DNA of 36,185 nt. Source: Oscillospiraceae bacterium (GTDB taxonomy: Bacteria; Bacillota; Clostridia; Oscillospirales; Oscillospiraceae). Shown here in pieces: positions 6,327 to 15,449 of this stretch; within the stretch, counting starts at the first letter, position 1, and every line of letters begins with the position of its first letter. The notes below the pieces were generated by a model. It did no database searches. It was not told the DNA's origin and saw only the letters and a list, made by a program, of their open reading frames with translations. Made by a program: the position numbers and the translations under genes. The stretch is taken from positions 1 to 36,185 of the forward strand of contig JAFYNQ010000016.1 in NCBI GenBank assembly GCA_017548065.1, in the 5' to 3' direction.

Positions 6327-8273
6327 ATGTTTAAGATCAAAAAATTGCGCGCTGACCATGTGTTTGATTTTGCGGCTGAGGAACTGAAAAAGTATCTGCG
6401 TATGATGATGCCCGAGGGCGGCGATGTGGAAATTTCCTATGAGCCCGGCGCTGAAGATGGCTTCCGTCTTGGCCTTTTGGAGGACTTCGGTCTGCCCTTT
6501 GAAGGCGACGATGCGGTGCTGGATGACGTGATCCACGTGGAGGCAGATGCAGAGGGCGGTATTCTGGCTGGCTCTAACCCCAGAAGTGTGCTGTTTTCTG
6601 TGTACCGCTTCCTTCGTGAGAACGGCTGCCGCTGGCTGTACCCCGGTGTGGACGGCGACTATGTACCTATGAAGGATCTTGAGCCGGTATCCTACCACAA
6701 GCTGGCAGATCACCGCTTCCGTGGTCACTGCAACGAGGGTGCAGAGTCCCAGCAGTGCATGCTGGAGACCATTGATTTCTATGCCAAGCAGGAGCTGAAC
6801 ATCTACATGCTGGAGTTCAAGATCCCCTTCGGCTACTACGATCACTACTATAACCATCGCTTTAACAATAAGAACCGTATTCCCGAGCCGGTCAGCCCCA
6901 TGCAGGTACTGCAGTGGAAGCGTCAGTGCGAGACCGAGATCGCCAAGCGCGGTCTGCAGTTCCATGACATGGGTCATGGTTGGACAGCAGATCCCTACGG
7001 TATGGACACCTCCAACCGTAAGCTGTGGAGAAACGGCACACTGAAGCTCACCGACGAGTGCCGCAAGTACATTGCACTGCGAAATGGCGAGCGTGAGCTG
7101 TTCCGATCCGATCCCCAGTGGACAAATCCCTGCATGTCCCAGCCCATTGTGCGCAGCATTATGGCAGATGCAGTAGTTGCTTATGCCAAGAGCCACAGCA
7201 ATGTGGACTACCTGCACGTATGGCTGGCTGACGGCACCCACAATCACTGTGAGTGCGAGGAATGCAGCAAGATGCGCCCCTCCGACTGGTACATGATGAT
7301 CATGAACGAGATCGATGAGAAACTGGAAAAAGAGGGATTGGACACCCGTATCGTATTTATTGCCTACGTGGATACCCTTTGGGGTCCTGAAAAGATCGCC
7401 ATCAAGAATCCCAAGCGCTTCTCTCTTCTCTACGCACCCATCACCCGTACCTACTGCGAGTCCTTCCAGAAGGACAGTGTGCTGCCCGAGCCTCTGCCCT
7501 ATGAGCGGAACGCATGGCAGACGCCTTCTTCTGCTTTGGAGAATCAGGCGCTGCTGAACCACTGGTTTGAGATGTGGAAGGGCGACAATTTCGCCTATGA
7601 GTACCACTTCTGGCGCCATCAGGTAAGAGATCCCGGCGGTCAGTACATTGCAAAGCGGATCTATGAGGATATCCGTGCACTGAAGTACATGAATCTTCGT
7701 GGCATCGTGGAGGATGGCTCTCAGAGAAGCTTCTTCCCCAACGGCTTTGCCATTTATATCTACGCAGAGACCCTTATGAACCGTGACTGCGACTACGAGG
7801 CTGTGAAGGAGGACTATTTCTCTCACATCTACGGTCCTGACTGGAAGCTGGCAGTGAGTCTGTTGTCCCGGATCACCGCTGCCTTTGACTACGAGTACAC
7901 CTCTGCACAGAAATATACAGACCCGGAGATTTCCAAGTTCTACAACCCCGACATGGTACCCCAGCTGAGAAAGATCAAAGACCTGGCAGCTGAGGAGCGT
8001 GCTTTGGTGGCAAAGCACATGGTCATGCCTAACCGTCCTCAGACGGTTTCCTGGAGACTGCTGGGTTACCACGCAACCTATATTGAGCTGTTTGCCGACC
8101 TGCTCATAGCCAAGGCTGCCGGTGACAACTTCCTGGCGAAGGAGCTTCATGACCGCTTCCGGGAGGAGTTCGGTAAGTTTGAGGTGGAGATTGAGCGTTA
8201 CTATGACCAATCCAACACCTTCTGGGCAATGAACGATTACATCAAGAACATCAAGCACATTGTGCTGGAGTAA
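6327..8273 (+). CDS. DUF4838 domain protein, glycosidase-like
   Basis: The ATG at 6327 is preceded by AAGGAG at 7 nt spacing and lies 11 nt after the previous gene; an in-frame upstream ATG at 6306 lies inside that gene and lacks a ribosome site. The 648-residue protein has an N-terminal domain of the GH67/GH20 N-terminal type (about 1-120, with ILAGSNPRSVLFSVYRFL) and a central DUF4838 domain containing WLADGTHNHCECEEC (D302; C308, C310, C313), the hallmark of the family. DUF4838 proteins sit in polysaccharide-degradation loci and are thought to be TIM-barrel glycoside hydrolases, but activity cannot be assigned. No signal peptide is present, so it acts on imported material or is exported by another route. 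Confidence 0.82.
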   Translation: MFKIKKLRADHVFDFAAEELKKYLRMMMPEGGDVEISYEPGAEDGFRLGLLEDFGLPFEGDDAVLDDVIHVEADAEGGILAGSNPRSVLFSVYRFLRENGCRWLYPGVDGDYVPMKDLEPVSYHKLADHRFRGHCNEGAESQQCMLETIDFYAKQELNIYMLEFKIPFGYYDHYYNHRFNNKNRIPEPVSPMQVLQWKRQCETEIAKRGLQFHDMGHGWTADPYGMDTSNRKLWRNGTLKLTDECRKYIALRNGERELFRSDPQWTNPCMSQPIVRSIMADAVVAYAKSHSNVDYLHVWLADGTHNHCECEECSKMRPSDWYMMIMNEIDEKLEKEGLDTRIVFIAYVDTLWGPEKIAIKNPKRFSLLYAPITRTYCESFQKDSVLPEPLPYERNAWQTPSSALENQALLNHWFEMWKGDNFAYEYHFWRHQVRDPGGQYIAKRIYEDIRALKYMNLRGIVEDGSQRSFFPNGFAIYIYAETLMNRDCDYEAVKEDYFSHIYGPDWKLAVSLLSRITAAFDYEYTSAQKYTDPEISKFYNPDMVPQLRKIKDLAAEERALVAKHMVMPNRPQTVSWRLLGYHATYIELFADLLIAKAAGDNFLAKELHDRFREEFGKFEVEIERYYDQSNTFWAMNDYIKNIKHIVLE

Positions 8274-8328
8274 TTTTACCCAATAGGGGCAGAGAATAAA
8301 TTCTTGATCTGACAGGAGTGCATGGGAT

Positions 8329-9177
8329 ATGATCACTATTCAAAATAAATATTTGACAGCTACGTTTAATACCCTGGGCGCAGAGCTGAAAAGCCTTACA
8401 ATGGAGGGGACAGAGTATATCTGGCCCGGACACCCGGATATTTGGAAAAGCTCCTGCCCACTGCTGTTTCCCATCTGTGGTGGACTGAAGGAGGACAAGT
8501 ACACCTATCAGGGTGTAGCGTATTCCTTGCCCCGACACGGCTTTGCCCGTACAAGAGAATTTGCGGTGGAAAGCCAAAGCGAAACGCAGGTGGTGTTCCT
8601 GCTGGTGGCAGATGAGGCAACAAAGGCGGTGTATCCCTTTGATTTTGAACTGCGTGTGCAGTACACCCTGGAGGAAAAGTCCTTGCACATCTGCTGCAAC
8701 GTAAAGAACAAGGGACAAGGTCCCATGTATTTCAGCATCGGCTCTCATGAGGGGTATTTCACCCCGGAGGGCGTGGAGGACTACGATGTTCTCTTCCCCA
8801 ATCAGGAGACGCTGAATACCTATGTGCTGAACGGACCGATTTTGTCCGCACAGCAGATGCCCATTATCAAGGAGCAGAACTACCTGCCCATTTATGAAAA
8901 ATATTTCATGATTGACACCCTGGTGTTCAAAGACCTGGTGTCCCGTAGCGCAACGCTCCGCAATCGGAAAACCGGCAGAGCCATCCGTGTGGACTTCCCG
9001 GATTGTGACTACTTTATGATCTGGCACAAGCCCGGTGCACCTTATCTGTGCCTGGAGCCCTGGGCCGGCGTGGCGGATATCCAGGGTACCAGCTTTGCCA
9101 TTGAGGAAAAAGAGGGCATTAACTGCCTGGCATCCGGCGCAGAGTACACCAATACCCATAGCATCACTGTGCTTTAA
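8329..9177 (+). CDS. Aldose 1-epimerase family protein (LacX-like)
   Basis: The 282-residue cytosolic protein has the galactose-mutarotase fold signatures: FPICGGLKEDKY, LPRHGFAR (substrate-binding His), SIGSHEGYF where the family usually has a GxHPYF-like segment (catalytic His retained), and LEPW with the catalytic Glu near residue 245. Family members interconvert alpha and beta anomers of hexoses or related sugars. The LacX-type sequence suggests a substrate other than free galactose, which is an inference. AGGAG lies 10 nt upstream; an overlapping ATG at 8322 is in another frame. The 55-nt gap before it contains no clear terminator, so it is probably co-transcribed with the preceding genes. 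Confidence 0.85.
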   Translation: MITIQNKYLTATFNTLGAELKSLTMEGTEYIWPGHPDIWKSSCPLLFPICGGLKEDKYTYQGVAYSLPRHGFARTREFAVESQSETQVVFLLVADEATKAVYPFDFELRVQYTLEEKSLHICCNVKNKGQGPMYFSIGSHEGYFTPEGVEDYDVLFPNQETLNTYVLNGPILSAQQMPIIKEQNYLPIYEKYFMIDTLVFKDLVSRSATLRNRKTGRAIRVDFPDCDYFMIWHKPGAPYLCLEPWAGVADIQGTSFAIEEKEGINCLASGAEYTNTHSITVL

Positions 9178-9192
9178 AAGGAGCGGGTTTCC

Positions 9193-10452
9193 ATGAAAAA
9201 AGTATGTTCCATGCTGCTTTTGCTGGCGCTGGTGCTATCTTTGTTTTCTGCCTGCGGCAAGACCCCGGCGCCGGTGGAGACAGAGGTAGAAGCCTTTGTG
9301 ACCAATACCCTTATTTCTGGCGGCAGCAGTGAATACGTCATTGTGCATGACTCAGATTTTGCCGCCCAGGACTTTGCTCGGGCGTTGTCCATCTGGCTGT
9401 CCCGTGCCTACGGCGTGCAGCTTGCGGTGGAAGCGGCAGGCGAAACGGTGCATCCCTATGAGATCGTTGTAGGCAACTGCCGTGACATCGCCGGGCGGAC
9501 AGCGGAGAAGCTGACAGAACCCTTTGACTTTGCGCTGAAGGTAGCGGAAAATGCCCTGGTGCTGTGCGCTGTGAACCAGCTTTCCTACGATTACTTTGGG
9601 GAATACCTGCAGCGTGAGGTGTTTGTTCCCACCGAGGAAAAGACTTTGACATTGGATTCCGAGGATAATTTCTTCTTCACAAAATCGGAGCTGATGGCTT
9701 ATACCTACGTGGATTACCTGGCGCTGGAGGGTAAACCCTTTGCCCTGGAAAAGGTATTTGACTGGAAGACCTACGAGAATGCCGATACCAGCTTACCCTA
9801 TCGCATTTACATTCCCTTTAATTACGATCCCCAGAAGCAGTACCCCTTGGTGGTGAACCTCCACGGCGCAGGTCTTCGGGGAGCGGACAATGCAAAACAC
9901 CTGAAATTTATAGACGTTCCCATGTCCATGCCGGAAGTGAATTTGGATGATGCCATTATTATTTGCCCCCAATGCCCGGAAAATCAAAAGTGGGTGGACA
10001 GCAACTGGGGCATGGGCTCTTATAGCCTTGCCAATGTGCCGGAATCCAATGAAATGAAGGCTGTGGTGGAGCTGGTGTGCCAGCTGCAGGAGAACTACAG
10101 TGTGGATGCCGGTCGCATCTATGCCTGCGGCTTCTCCATGGGCGGCTATGGCACCTGGAATCTTTTGATGAACCATCCTGACTTGTTCTGCGCCGGTGTT
10201 CCCATGTGCGGTGCCGGTGACCCCGGTATGGCAGAGACACTGAAGAACATCCCCGTTTGGGCGGTACATGGCGCCAAAGACCCCACTGTGCCGGTTTCCG
10301 GCTCCCGGGATATGGCAACAGCCCTGGAAAATGTGGGCGGCACGCTTTGGCACTACACAGAGCTTCCTGACAATGAGCATGACGTTTGGAACTACACCTA
10401 TGGCAATGCGGAGATATTTGCGTGGCTGATGGCGCAGAGAAAGGAAAGCTGA
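9193..10452 (+). CDS. Lipoprotein esterase (PHB depolymerase/CE1-like) with GH67N-like domain
   Basis: A signal peptide ends in a lipobox, FSAC, with Cys21 as the predicted lipid anchor. Residues about 40-160 (SSEYVIVHDSDFAAQDFA..., IVVGNC) resemble the alpha-glucuronidase/DUF4838 N-terminal domain. Residues about 190-415 are an alpha/beta hydrolase with oxyanion segment NLHGAG, nucleophile GFSMGG (Ser315), Asp363 in HGAKD and His396 in NEHDVW. This is the layout of COG4099/PHB-depolymerase-type esterases, which include feruloyl and acetyl-xylan esterases. It is the only clearly exported enzyme in the cluster and would act outside the membrane, perhaps removing ester decorations before uptake. 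The actual substrate is unknown. Confidence 0.82.
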   Translation: MKKVCSMLLLLALVLSLFSACGKTPAPVETEVEAFVTNTLISGGSSEYVIVHDSDFAAQDFARALSIWLSRAYGVQLAVEAAGETVHPYEIVVGNCRDIAGRTAEKLTEPFDFALKVAENALVLCAVNQLSYDYFGEYLQREVFVPTEEKTLTLDSEDNFFFTKSELMAYTYVDYLALEGKPFALEKVFDWKTYENADTSLPYRIYIPFNYDPQKQYPLVVNLHGAGLRGADNAKHLKFIDVPMSMPEVNLDDAIIICPQCPENQKWVDSNWGMGSYSLANVPESNEMKAVVELVCQLQENYSVDAGRIYACGFSMGGYGTWNLLMNHPDLFCAGVPMCGAGDPGMAETLKNIPVWAVHGAKDPTVPVSGSRDMATALENVGGTLWHYTELPDNEHDVWNYTYGNAEIFAWLMAQRKES

Positions 10453-10464
10453 AAAGGAGATACT

Positions 10465-11904
10465 ATGCCAATTTATCATGACAGCTGCTACGATGTGGTC
10501 AGCGTTTCAAAAACCTATCGGGATCTGCGCCATTTGTCCGATGACAAAACGGTTTTGGAAAATCCCCATAAGGGATGGTATTACCATTTCCTGGACAACG
10601 GCTACGCCCGTCCTGCCTACCGTGACAGACTCACGGAGGGACAGCGCCTTGCCACACCCGGCTTGAACTACATGTATCTGCGGTTTGACTGGGGCGATAT
10701 TGAAAAGGAAGAGGGCGTCTATGACTGGTCTTATATAGAGCATGTTTTTGACACCTGGGGCGCACTGGGCTATAAATTTACCCTGCGTATCTGCACCTTT
10801 GAAGGGGCAAATATTACCTATGCCACCCCCAAATGGCTCATAGACCGTGGCGTGGGGGAGACCCATGTGATCCCGGAGGGCATCGTTTCCTCCGACCCCA
10901 GCCTTTCTGTAGAAGATATGAAAAAGGGCGCTTATGAGCCGGATTACGGACATCCGCTGTACCTGGAGAAGCTGGATGCTTTCCTGGCAGAATGCGGCAA
11001 GCGCTTTGACAATGATCCCAGGATCGAGCATATAGACATCGGTACTTTTGGTACCTGGGGTGAGGGACATACCTCCTCCGGCTCCCGTAAGCTGTACGGA
11101 GCGGATGTGGTGAAAAAGCACATCAATCTGCATTTGAAGCACTTCCCCCATAAAACGCTGATGATCAACGATGACTTTATTGCCCACGTGGCAAGAAGCG
11201 ACAAGGAAGGCGCATCTCAGCTTTACGATTACTGCATCAATAAGGGCCTGGGCATTCGGGACGATTCCATTTGCGTCCGCTCTTTCAGCGAGCGCTTCGG
11301 CTATGACACCCTGCGACTGCCCACGCTGTTTGCCAATTTCGGAAAAAATGCGCCGGTGGATATTGAATTTGCCCATGTGTATCACAATCAGGAAGACCTG
11401 CTGAAGGACGGCTATCCTATTATTGAGGCGCTTCGCCATGCCCATGCCACCTATGCCGGCTACCACGGCTATGAGGAGGACTGGTTTGCCAAAGTTCCCT
11501 ATTTGTCGGAATACTGCGCCAACCGCCTGGGCTACTGGTTCTTCATTGAAGGCATTGATATGGGAACACCTTCTTCCGGCTGCAGTGAAATGGCAAAGGT
11601 CTATATCCGTAACAACGGCTTTTCTAAGTGCTACCATCAGTATGACCTGCAGCTGCGCCTGACAGACAGCGAGGGAAAAAGCTACCGGCTGAATGCAAAA
11701 TATCCCGACAGTACCCGTTGGGAAGGGGACAAGACCTTTGAAGAGGTGTTCCGTGTCAGCTATGCAGATATTCCTGCCGGGGAGTACCATGTGGAGCTGG
11801 CGCTGCTGGAGGGAGAGACTCCCATCAAGCTGGCACTGAAGCAGGAGCTTTTGCAGCCGGACGGTTATTACCGCCTGTCTCAGATTACGGTGACATCCCT
11901 ATGA
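10465..11904 (+). CDS. DUF4832-type TIM-barrel protein, glycosidase-like
   Basis: The 479-residue protein begins with a segment NPHKGWYYHF (33-42) characteristic of DUF4832/DUF4874 proteins. A GH42-like barrel follows: NYMYLRFDWGDIEKEEGVYDW, then DIGTFGTWGEGH, where Glu200 sits where the acid/base of clan-A glycosidases would be. The C-terminal third (about 370-479) is a beta-sandwich with VYIRNNGFSKCY. It lacks a signal peptide. The domain order matches proteins annotated with DUF4832 in glycan loci; catalytic activity is unproven for the family. AAAAGGAG precedes the ATG. Its stop overlaps the start of the next gene by 4 nt, so the two are translationally coupled. Confidence 0.78.
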   Translation: MPIYHDSCYDVVSVSKTYRDLRHLSDDKTVLENPHKGWYYHFLDNGYARPAYRDRLTEGQRLATPGLNYMYLRFDWGDIEKEEGVYDWSYIEHVFDTWGALGYKFTLRICTFEGANITYATPKWLIDRGVGETHVIPEGIVSSDPSLSVEDMKKGAYEPDYGHPLYLEKLDAFLAECGKRFDNDPRIEHIDIGTFGTWGEGHTSSGSRKLYGADVVKKHINLHLKHFPHKTLMINDDFIAHVARSDKEGASQLYDYCINKGLGIRDDSICVRSFSERFGYDTLRLPTLFANFGKNAPVDIEFAHVYHNQEDLLKDGYPIIEALRHAHATYAGYHGYEEDWFAKVPYLSEYCANRLGYWFFIEGIDMGTPSSGCSEMAKVYIRNNGFSKCYHQYDLQLRLTDSEGKSYRLNAKYPDSTRWEGDKTFEEVFRVSYADIPAGEYHVELALLEGETPIKLALKQELLQPDGYYRLSQITVTSL

Positions 11905-12704
11905 ATATAAAAGCCATATTTTTAGACCTGGACGGAACACTGAATAACGATCAGAAGAGGATCACACCCCGGACAAAAGCGGCGCTGATGAAGGCCCAGG
12001 AAAAGGGGATTCGCATCGCCCTGGCCTCTGCCCGTCCTGCCCCGGGACTGTTTAAAGAACGGGATGCCCTGGAGCTTGCAAAATTCGGCGGTATTCTCAT
12101 GTCCTACAACGGCGGCAAGATCGTGGAGGCAGCCACCGGGAAGGTGCTGTTTGAAACTGCTATGGAGCTGCAGACCACAAAAACGGTGCTGCGTTTCCTG
12201 GAGCAATTGCCGGTGACACCGATTTTGGATGACGGAAAGGACTTTTTTGTCACAGACAAAAACGGTTTCAAGGTGGCATACGAGTGCCAAAACAACGGTA
12301 TGATCTGCCATGAGGTGGCGAATCTTGCGGATTTTCTGCATTTTGCCCCGATCAAAATTCTTATGTCCGTTGTCCCGGAAGCACTGCCCCGGGTGCAAAA
12401 AATAATTGCTGCGCAGCTGCCGGAAAAACTGACGGTGGTGCAGACAGCGCCCTTCTACCTGGAGGTGATCCCCGCTGCCATCCATAAGGGGCAGGGCGTG
12501 CTGGACACCTGCAAGGTGTTGGGCATAGACCCCAAAGACACCGTCGCTTTCGGAGATGCGCAAAATGATATTCCTATGCTGCAGGCTGCCGGCGCAGGTG
12601 TAGCCATGGGAAATGCCACAGAGAATGTAAAAGCTGCCGCAGACTGCGTGACAGCCACCAACAACGAGGACGGCATCGCGCTGTGGCTGGAGCCGTATTT
12701 GTAA
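11901..12704 (+). CDS. Cof-type HAD phosphatase (subfamily IIB)
   Basis: The 267-residue protein has FLDLDGTLN (Asp9 nucleophile, Asp11 acid/base), ALASARP (Ser43), a C2-type cap and FGDAQNDIPML with the motif IV aspartates, followed by GVAMGNATENVKAAAD, typical of Cof/YidA-like phosphatases. These hydrolyse sugar phosphates and related metabolites in the cytosol. The ATG overlaps the stop of the previous gene (ATGA), indicating translational coupling. In this cluster it may dephosphorylate a sugar released by the glycosidase-like enzymes; that role is inferred. Confidence 0.88.
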   Translation: MNIKAIFLDLDGTLNNDQKRITPRTKAALMKAQEKGIRIALASARPAPGLFKERDALELAKFGGILMSYNGGKIVEAATGKVLFETAMELQTTKTVLRFLEQLPVTPILDDGKDFFVTDKNGFKVAYECQNNGMICHEVANLADFLHFAPIKILMSVVPEALPRVQKIIAAQLPEKLTVVQTAPFYLEVIPAAIHKGQGVLDTCKVLGIDPKDTVAFGDAQNDIPMLQAAGAGVAMGNATENVKAAADCVTATNNEDGIALWLEPYL

Positions 12705-12716
12705 GGAGAAAAGGAA

Positions 12717-13463
12717 ATGCTGCTGAAATTGCTTTCTTTTAATATTCGCTGCACCAATGATCCCAATGGGCATTCCATTGCAGAGCGTGCGCCCCGTGTG
12801 GCGGCGGTTTTGAAAAACTATGCTGCGGACATCGTGGGTTTTCAGGAGTACCACTTTTTGCGGTGGTGTGATGCCTGGGCGCAGGTGGAAGACCCGGCTT
12901 ACGGTGAAATAAAAATCGATCGTGGTGACGGAGAAGGCCTGGTGCTTTGGTGGCGGAAGGATAAATTTACGCTGCTGGATAAGGGACATTTTTGGTTTGC
13001 CGATGACCCTTCTGTGCCGTCAACGGACTGGGATGAAAAATACCACAAGCCCCGAATCTGCGGTTGGCTTCTGCTGCAGGATAAGAAGACAGAGAAGACC
13101 TTTCTGTACATGAACGTGCATTACGGCTTCGGCGCGGAGGGTCAGCAAAAAAATGCGGGTCTGCTGCAGCGCTATGCCAAAAGCATAGGCGACTATCCGC
13201 TGATCATCGCCGGTGATTTCAACATGCTCCCGGGGACACCGGGGTATACCGCTATGGCGGAGAAATTCACCGATGTGAACGCAGTGACGGCAAAGCTGCC
13301 GGATATTACCTACCACGGCTACGGTGAAAAAGAAAGTATGCTTTTGGATTACTGCTTTGTAAACGAAGCCGTTACCCCCATCGGCTATGAAATCGTGAAA
13401 ACAATGTTTGATGGTAAATACCCGTCAGACCACTACCCCATTGAATTACAAGTGCAGTTATAA
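12717..13463 (+). CDS. Endonuclease/exonuclease/phosphatase (EEP) family hydrolase
   Basis: The 248-residue protein shows the EEP fold motifs: LLSFNIRC near the start, VGFQE (metal-binding Glu), a divergent NVHYGFG in place of the usual NTHLDH, AGDFNMLPG (catalytic Asp and Asn), LLDYCFV and SDHYPI (catalytic His). Family members cleave phosphodiesters in DNA, inositol phosphates or sphingomyelin. Bacterial versions in carbohydrate loci are uncharacterised. AAGGAG lies upstream. It is the last gene of the cluster and is followed at once by a terminator. Confidence 0.85.
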   Translation: MLLKLLSFNIRCTNDPNGHSIAERAPRVAAVLKNYAADIVGFQEYHFLRWCDAWAQVEDPAYGEIKIDRGDGEGLVLWWRKDKFTLLDKGHFWFADDPSVPSTDWDEKYHKPRICGWLLLQDKKTEKTFLYMNVHYGFGAEGQQKNAGLLQRYAKSIGDYPLIIAGDFNMLPGTPGYTAMAEKFTDVNAVTAKLPDITYHGYGEKESMLLDYCFVNEAVTPIGYEIVKTMFDGKYPSDHYPIELQVQL

Positions 13464-13496
13464 AAAAGAACGGTCGGAATTCCGACCGTTCTTTTT
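13463..13496. terminator. Bidirectional terminator
   Basis: AAAAAGAACGGTCGG pairs perfectly with CCGACCGTTCTTTTT across an AATT loop. It ends the cluster from 4498 on the plus strand and the PfkB gene on the minus strand; the PfkB stop codon overlaps its edge. Confidence 0.92.
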
Positions 13497-14445
13497 ATTT
13501 CAAAAATGCCTTTACTTCTTCTAAAGTGGGAATGGAGGACAGCGCGCCTTGGGTCATGGTGGAAATGCTGGCGGCGGTGCAGGCAAAGGTGGTGATTTTC
13601 GTAAGCTCTGCGGCGGTTAATTCCTCCGGGGCTTTTTGGCTTTGCAAAATACCATACATTGCGCTGCCGCCGAAAATATCACCTGCGCCGGTGGTATCTG
13701 CCACGGTGATTCCCTTGGGTGCTGCTACGTTGCCGGAGGCAATGGCATTGCGGAAATGGCAACCGTCAGCACCGCAGGTGACAAATACCAGCTTCACGCC
13801 AAAACTTTCCAGGATATGCTTTGCACCTGCCTGGGGGTCAAGACCAAAGAGAAATTCCACTTCGTTGTCGCTGATTTTTACCACGTCTGCCTGGGAAAGT
13901 CCCCACAGTAGCTGTTGTCTGCAAAAATCCTTGTCATCCCAAAGCGGCAGGCGCAGGTTGGGATCATAGGAAATCAGCTTGCCCTTTTCTTTTGCGTAGG
14001 CAATGGCACGCTGGGTGGCAGTGCGTGCCGGCTCGTGGGTCAGGGACAGAGTGCCGAAATGAAACACCTTTGCGCTGTTAATAATGGAAAGATCTACCTC
14101 CTCGGTGGTCAGCTGGGTATCTGCGCCGGGCTTTCGGGCAAAGGAAAAGCTGCGGTCACCGCTGCTGTCCAATGTCACAAAAGCCATGGTGGTGAAGCTG
14201 TTGTCATCCAGCAAAACACCGCCCGTGGCGACACCGGCATCCTGCACTGTGCGGATCATCAGCTTGCCAAAAGCGTCATTGCCCACTTTACCCAGAATAG
14301 CCGTTTTGCAACCAAACCTGGCAAGGGTGGCTATAAAGTTTGTCACCGCACCACCGGGATGTGCAGCCATCGTGGGGAATCCGGTGCTGTCTGTGCTGAC
14401 ACAAGTAAAGTCAATCATCAATTCACCTAAAGTTACAACATCCAT
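13495..14445 (-). CDS. PfkB-family carbohydrate kinase (fructokinase-like)
   Basis: The 316-residue kinase begins VVTLGELMIDF and has HPGGAVTNFIATLARFG (PfkB signature 1 with the GG hinge) and ADTTGAGDIFGGS near residue 252 (signature 2, with the catalytic Asp and the anion hole). It resembles fructokinases and 2-keto-3-deoxygluconate kinases; the sequence does not separate these. GAGGTG lies 5 nt before the ATG, and the gene starts 9 nt after the LysR gene's stop, so the two form an operon. It converges on the carbohydrate-type cluster and could phosphorylate its product. Confidence 0.88.
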   Translation of the reverse strand: MDVVTLGELMIDFTCVSTDSTGFPTMAAHPGGAVTNFIATLARFGCKTAILGKVGNDAFGKLMIRTVQDAGVATGGVLLDDNSFTTMAFVTLDSSGDRSFSFARKPGADTQLTTEEVDLSIINSAKVFHFGTLSLTHEPARTATQRAIAYAKEKGKLISYDPNLRLPLWDDKDFCRQQLLWGLSQADVVKISDNEVEFLFGLDPQAGAKHILESFGVKLVFVTCGADGCHFRNAIASGNVAAPKGITVADTTGAGDIFGGSAMYGILQSQKAPEELTAAELTKITTFACTAASISTMTQGALSSIPTLEEVKAFLK

Positions 14446-14454
14446 AGTGACACC

Positions 14455-15348
14455 TCATAATAAAGTAAATTTGATTTCAATTTGCGGCTCACGGGAGAGA
14501 ATATTTCGCAAGCAGGTGAGGAATGGGTCTAACGCTGTCGGCTGCTCGCCACCATCTGCGATATTGCAGTATACTTCACGGTGGGGGAGCGGTTGGGATG
14601 TTGGGACGATCACAGTTTCTTCCTGCATGCCGTTGGCAACACTTACGGGTACGATCGCCCAACTGCCGGGGCGTTTCATGAAAAGCCGCAGCTGCTCCAT
14701 AATGGAAATGCTGATTTGCGGCTGGGCGCAGAAACCAAATGCTTCCCGATGCCACTGCTCAAAGGCGGCGCACCAGGGAACATAAACCTCCTGGCGACCG
14801 GACAACTCTGATAATGTTACGGCCGTGGTGGTGGCAGAGGCTTTGGGAAAAATCAGCACCATAGGTTCGGAAAAAATATGTATGCTTTTTACACCGGGCG
14901 CATCGGCATCTCTTGTGGTAAAGGCGATGTCTGTCAATCCACGCTGGATGCTGACATATGCCTGGGCAAGCTCTTTGTCCTGAATCTCCAGTTCTGCATC
15001 CGGATATTCCTGCAAGAAGGCTTCATAAACAGAGGGCAGCAGAAAAGAACCCAGGCTGTTTATGGAAGAAACACGCAAAGACAAATGCTGCTCCTTGCAA
15101 AGCCGGTTCATTTGGGAAACAATGGATTCATATTGCACTGAAAGGGCGAAGAAGGCTTTTCCCTTGGGTGTCAGAATCATTTCCCGGCAGCCCTTCTGCC
15201 GATAAAAAAGCCGCCCACCCAAATCACGCTCCAACGTATTCAGCCGGGTGCTTAATGCAGATTGGGAGATAAACAAATGCTCCGCTGCCCGGGTTATGGT
15301 TTTGTAACGGCAGATGGCCAAAAAGGATTCAATTTCCGCAGTGGTCAT
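14455..15348 (-). CDS. LysR-family transcriptional regulator
   Basis: The 297-residue protein opens with the LysR winged helix: IESFLAICRYKTITRAAEHL then SQSALSTRLNTLERDLGGRLF (about residues 5-50) and LTPKGKAF. The effector-binding domain follows from about residue 85. AGGAGG lies 6 nt before the ATG. It is co-transcribed with the PfkB kinase and divergent from YitT, the alanine-dehydrogenase-like gene and MmgE/PrpD across a 100-nt AT-rich gap. Such an arrangement usually means the regulator controls the divergent operon as well as itself. I see no convincing T-N11-A operator among several AT-rich candidates. Confidence 0.9.
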   Translation of the reverse strand: MTTAEIESFLAICRYKTITRAAEHLFISQSALSTRLNTLERDLGGRLFYRQKGCREMILTPKGKAFFALSVQYESIVSQMNRLCKEQHLSLRVSSINSLGSFLLPSVYEAFLQEYPDAELEIQDKELAQAYVSIQRGLTDIAFTTRDADAPGVKSIHIFSEPMVLIFPKASATTTAVTLSELSGRQEVYVPWCAAFEQWHREAFGFCAQPQISISIMEQLRLFMKRPGSWAIVPVSVANGMQEETVIVPTSQPLPHREVYCNIADGGEQPTALDPFLTCLRNILSREPQIEIKFTLL

Positions 15349-15402
15349 AATTGCCTCCTAAAATATTTAATCTACTTAATATATTATAATAAAATAATCA
15401 AT

Positions 15403-15431
15403 TTTACAATACCTGTTTGTGTTCCTATAAT
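15403..15431 (+). promoter_or_regulatory. Sigma-A promoter of the yitT-ald-prpD operon
   Basis: TTTACA (15403-15408) and TATAAT (15426-15431) are spaced by 17 nt. The leader to the YitT start would be only about 12-13 nt, just enough for the GAGGTG ribosome site. A minus-strand TATAAT at 15388-15383 could serve the LysR gene, placing both promoters within 50 nt. Confidence 0.75.
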
Positions 15432-15449
15432 AAAAAAAGAGGTGTTATA

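Noticed and set aside
6024-8336. Open frame of 770 codons on the minus strand opposite the DUF4838 gene
   Set aside because: The plus-strand frame has family motifs, a ribosome site and operon spacing. The antisense frame has no recognisable domain and arises from codon bias.
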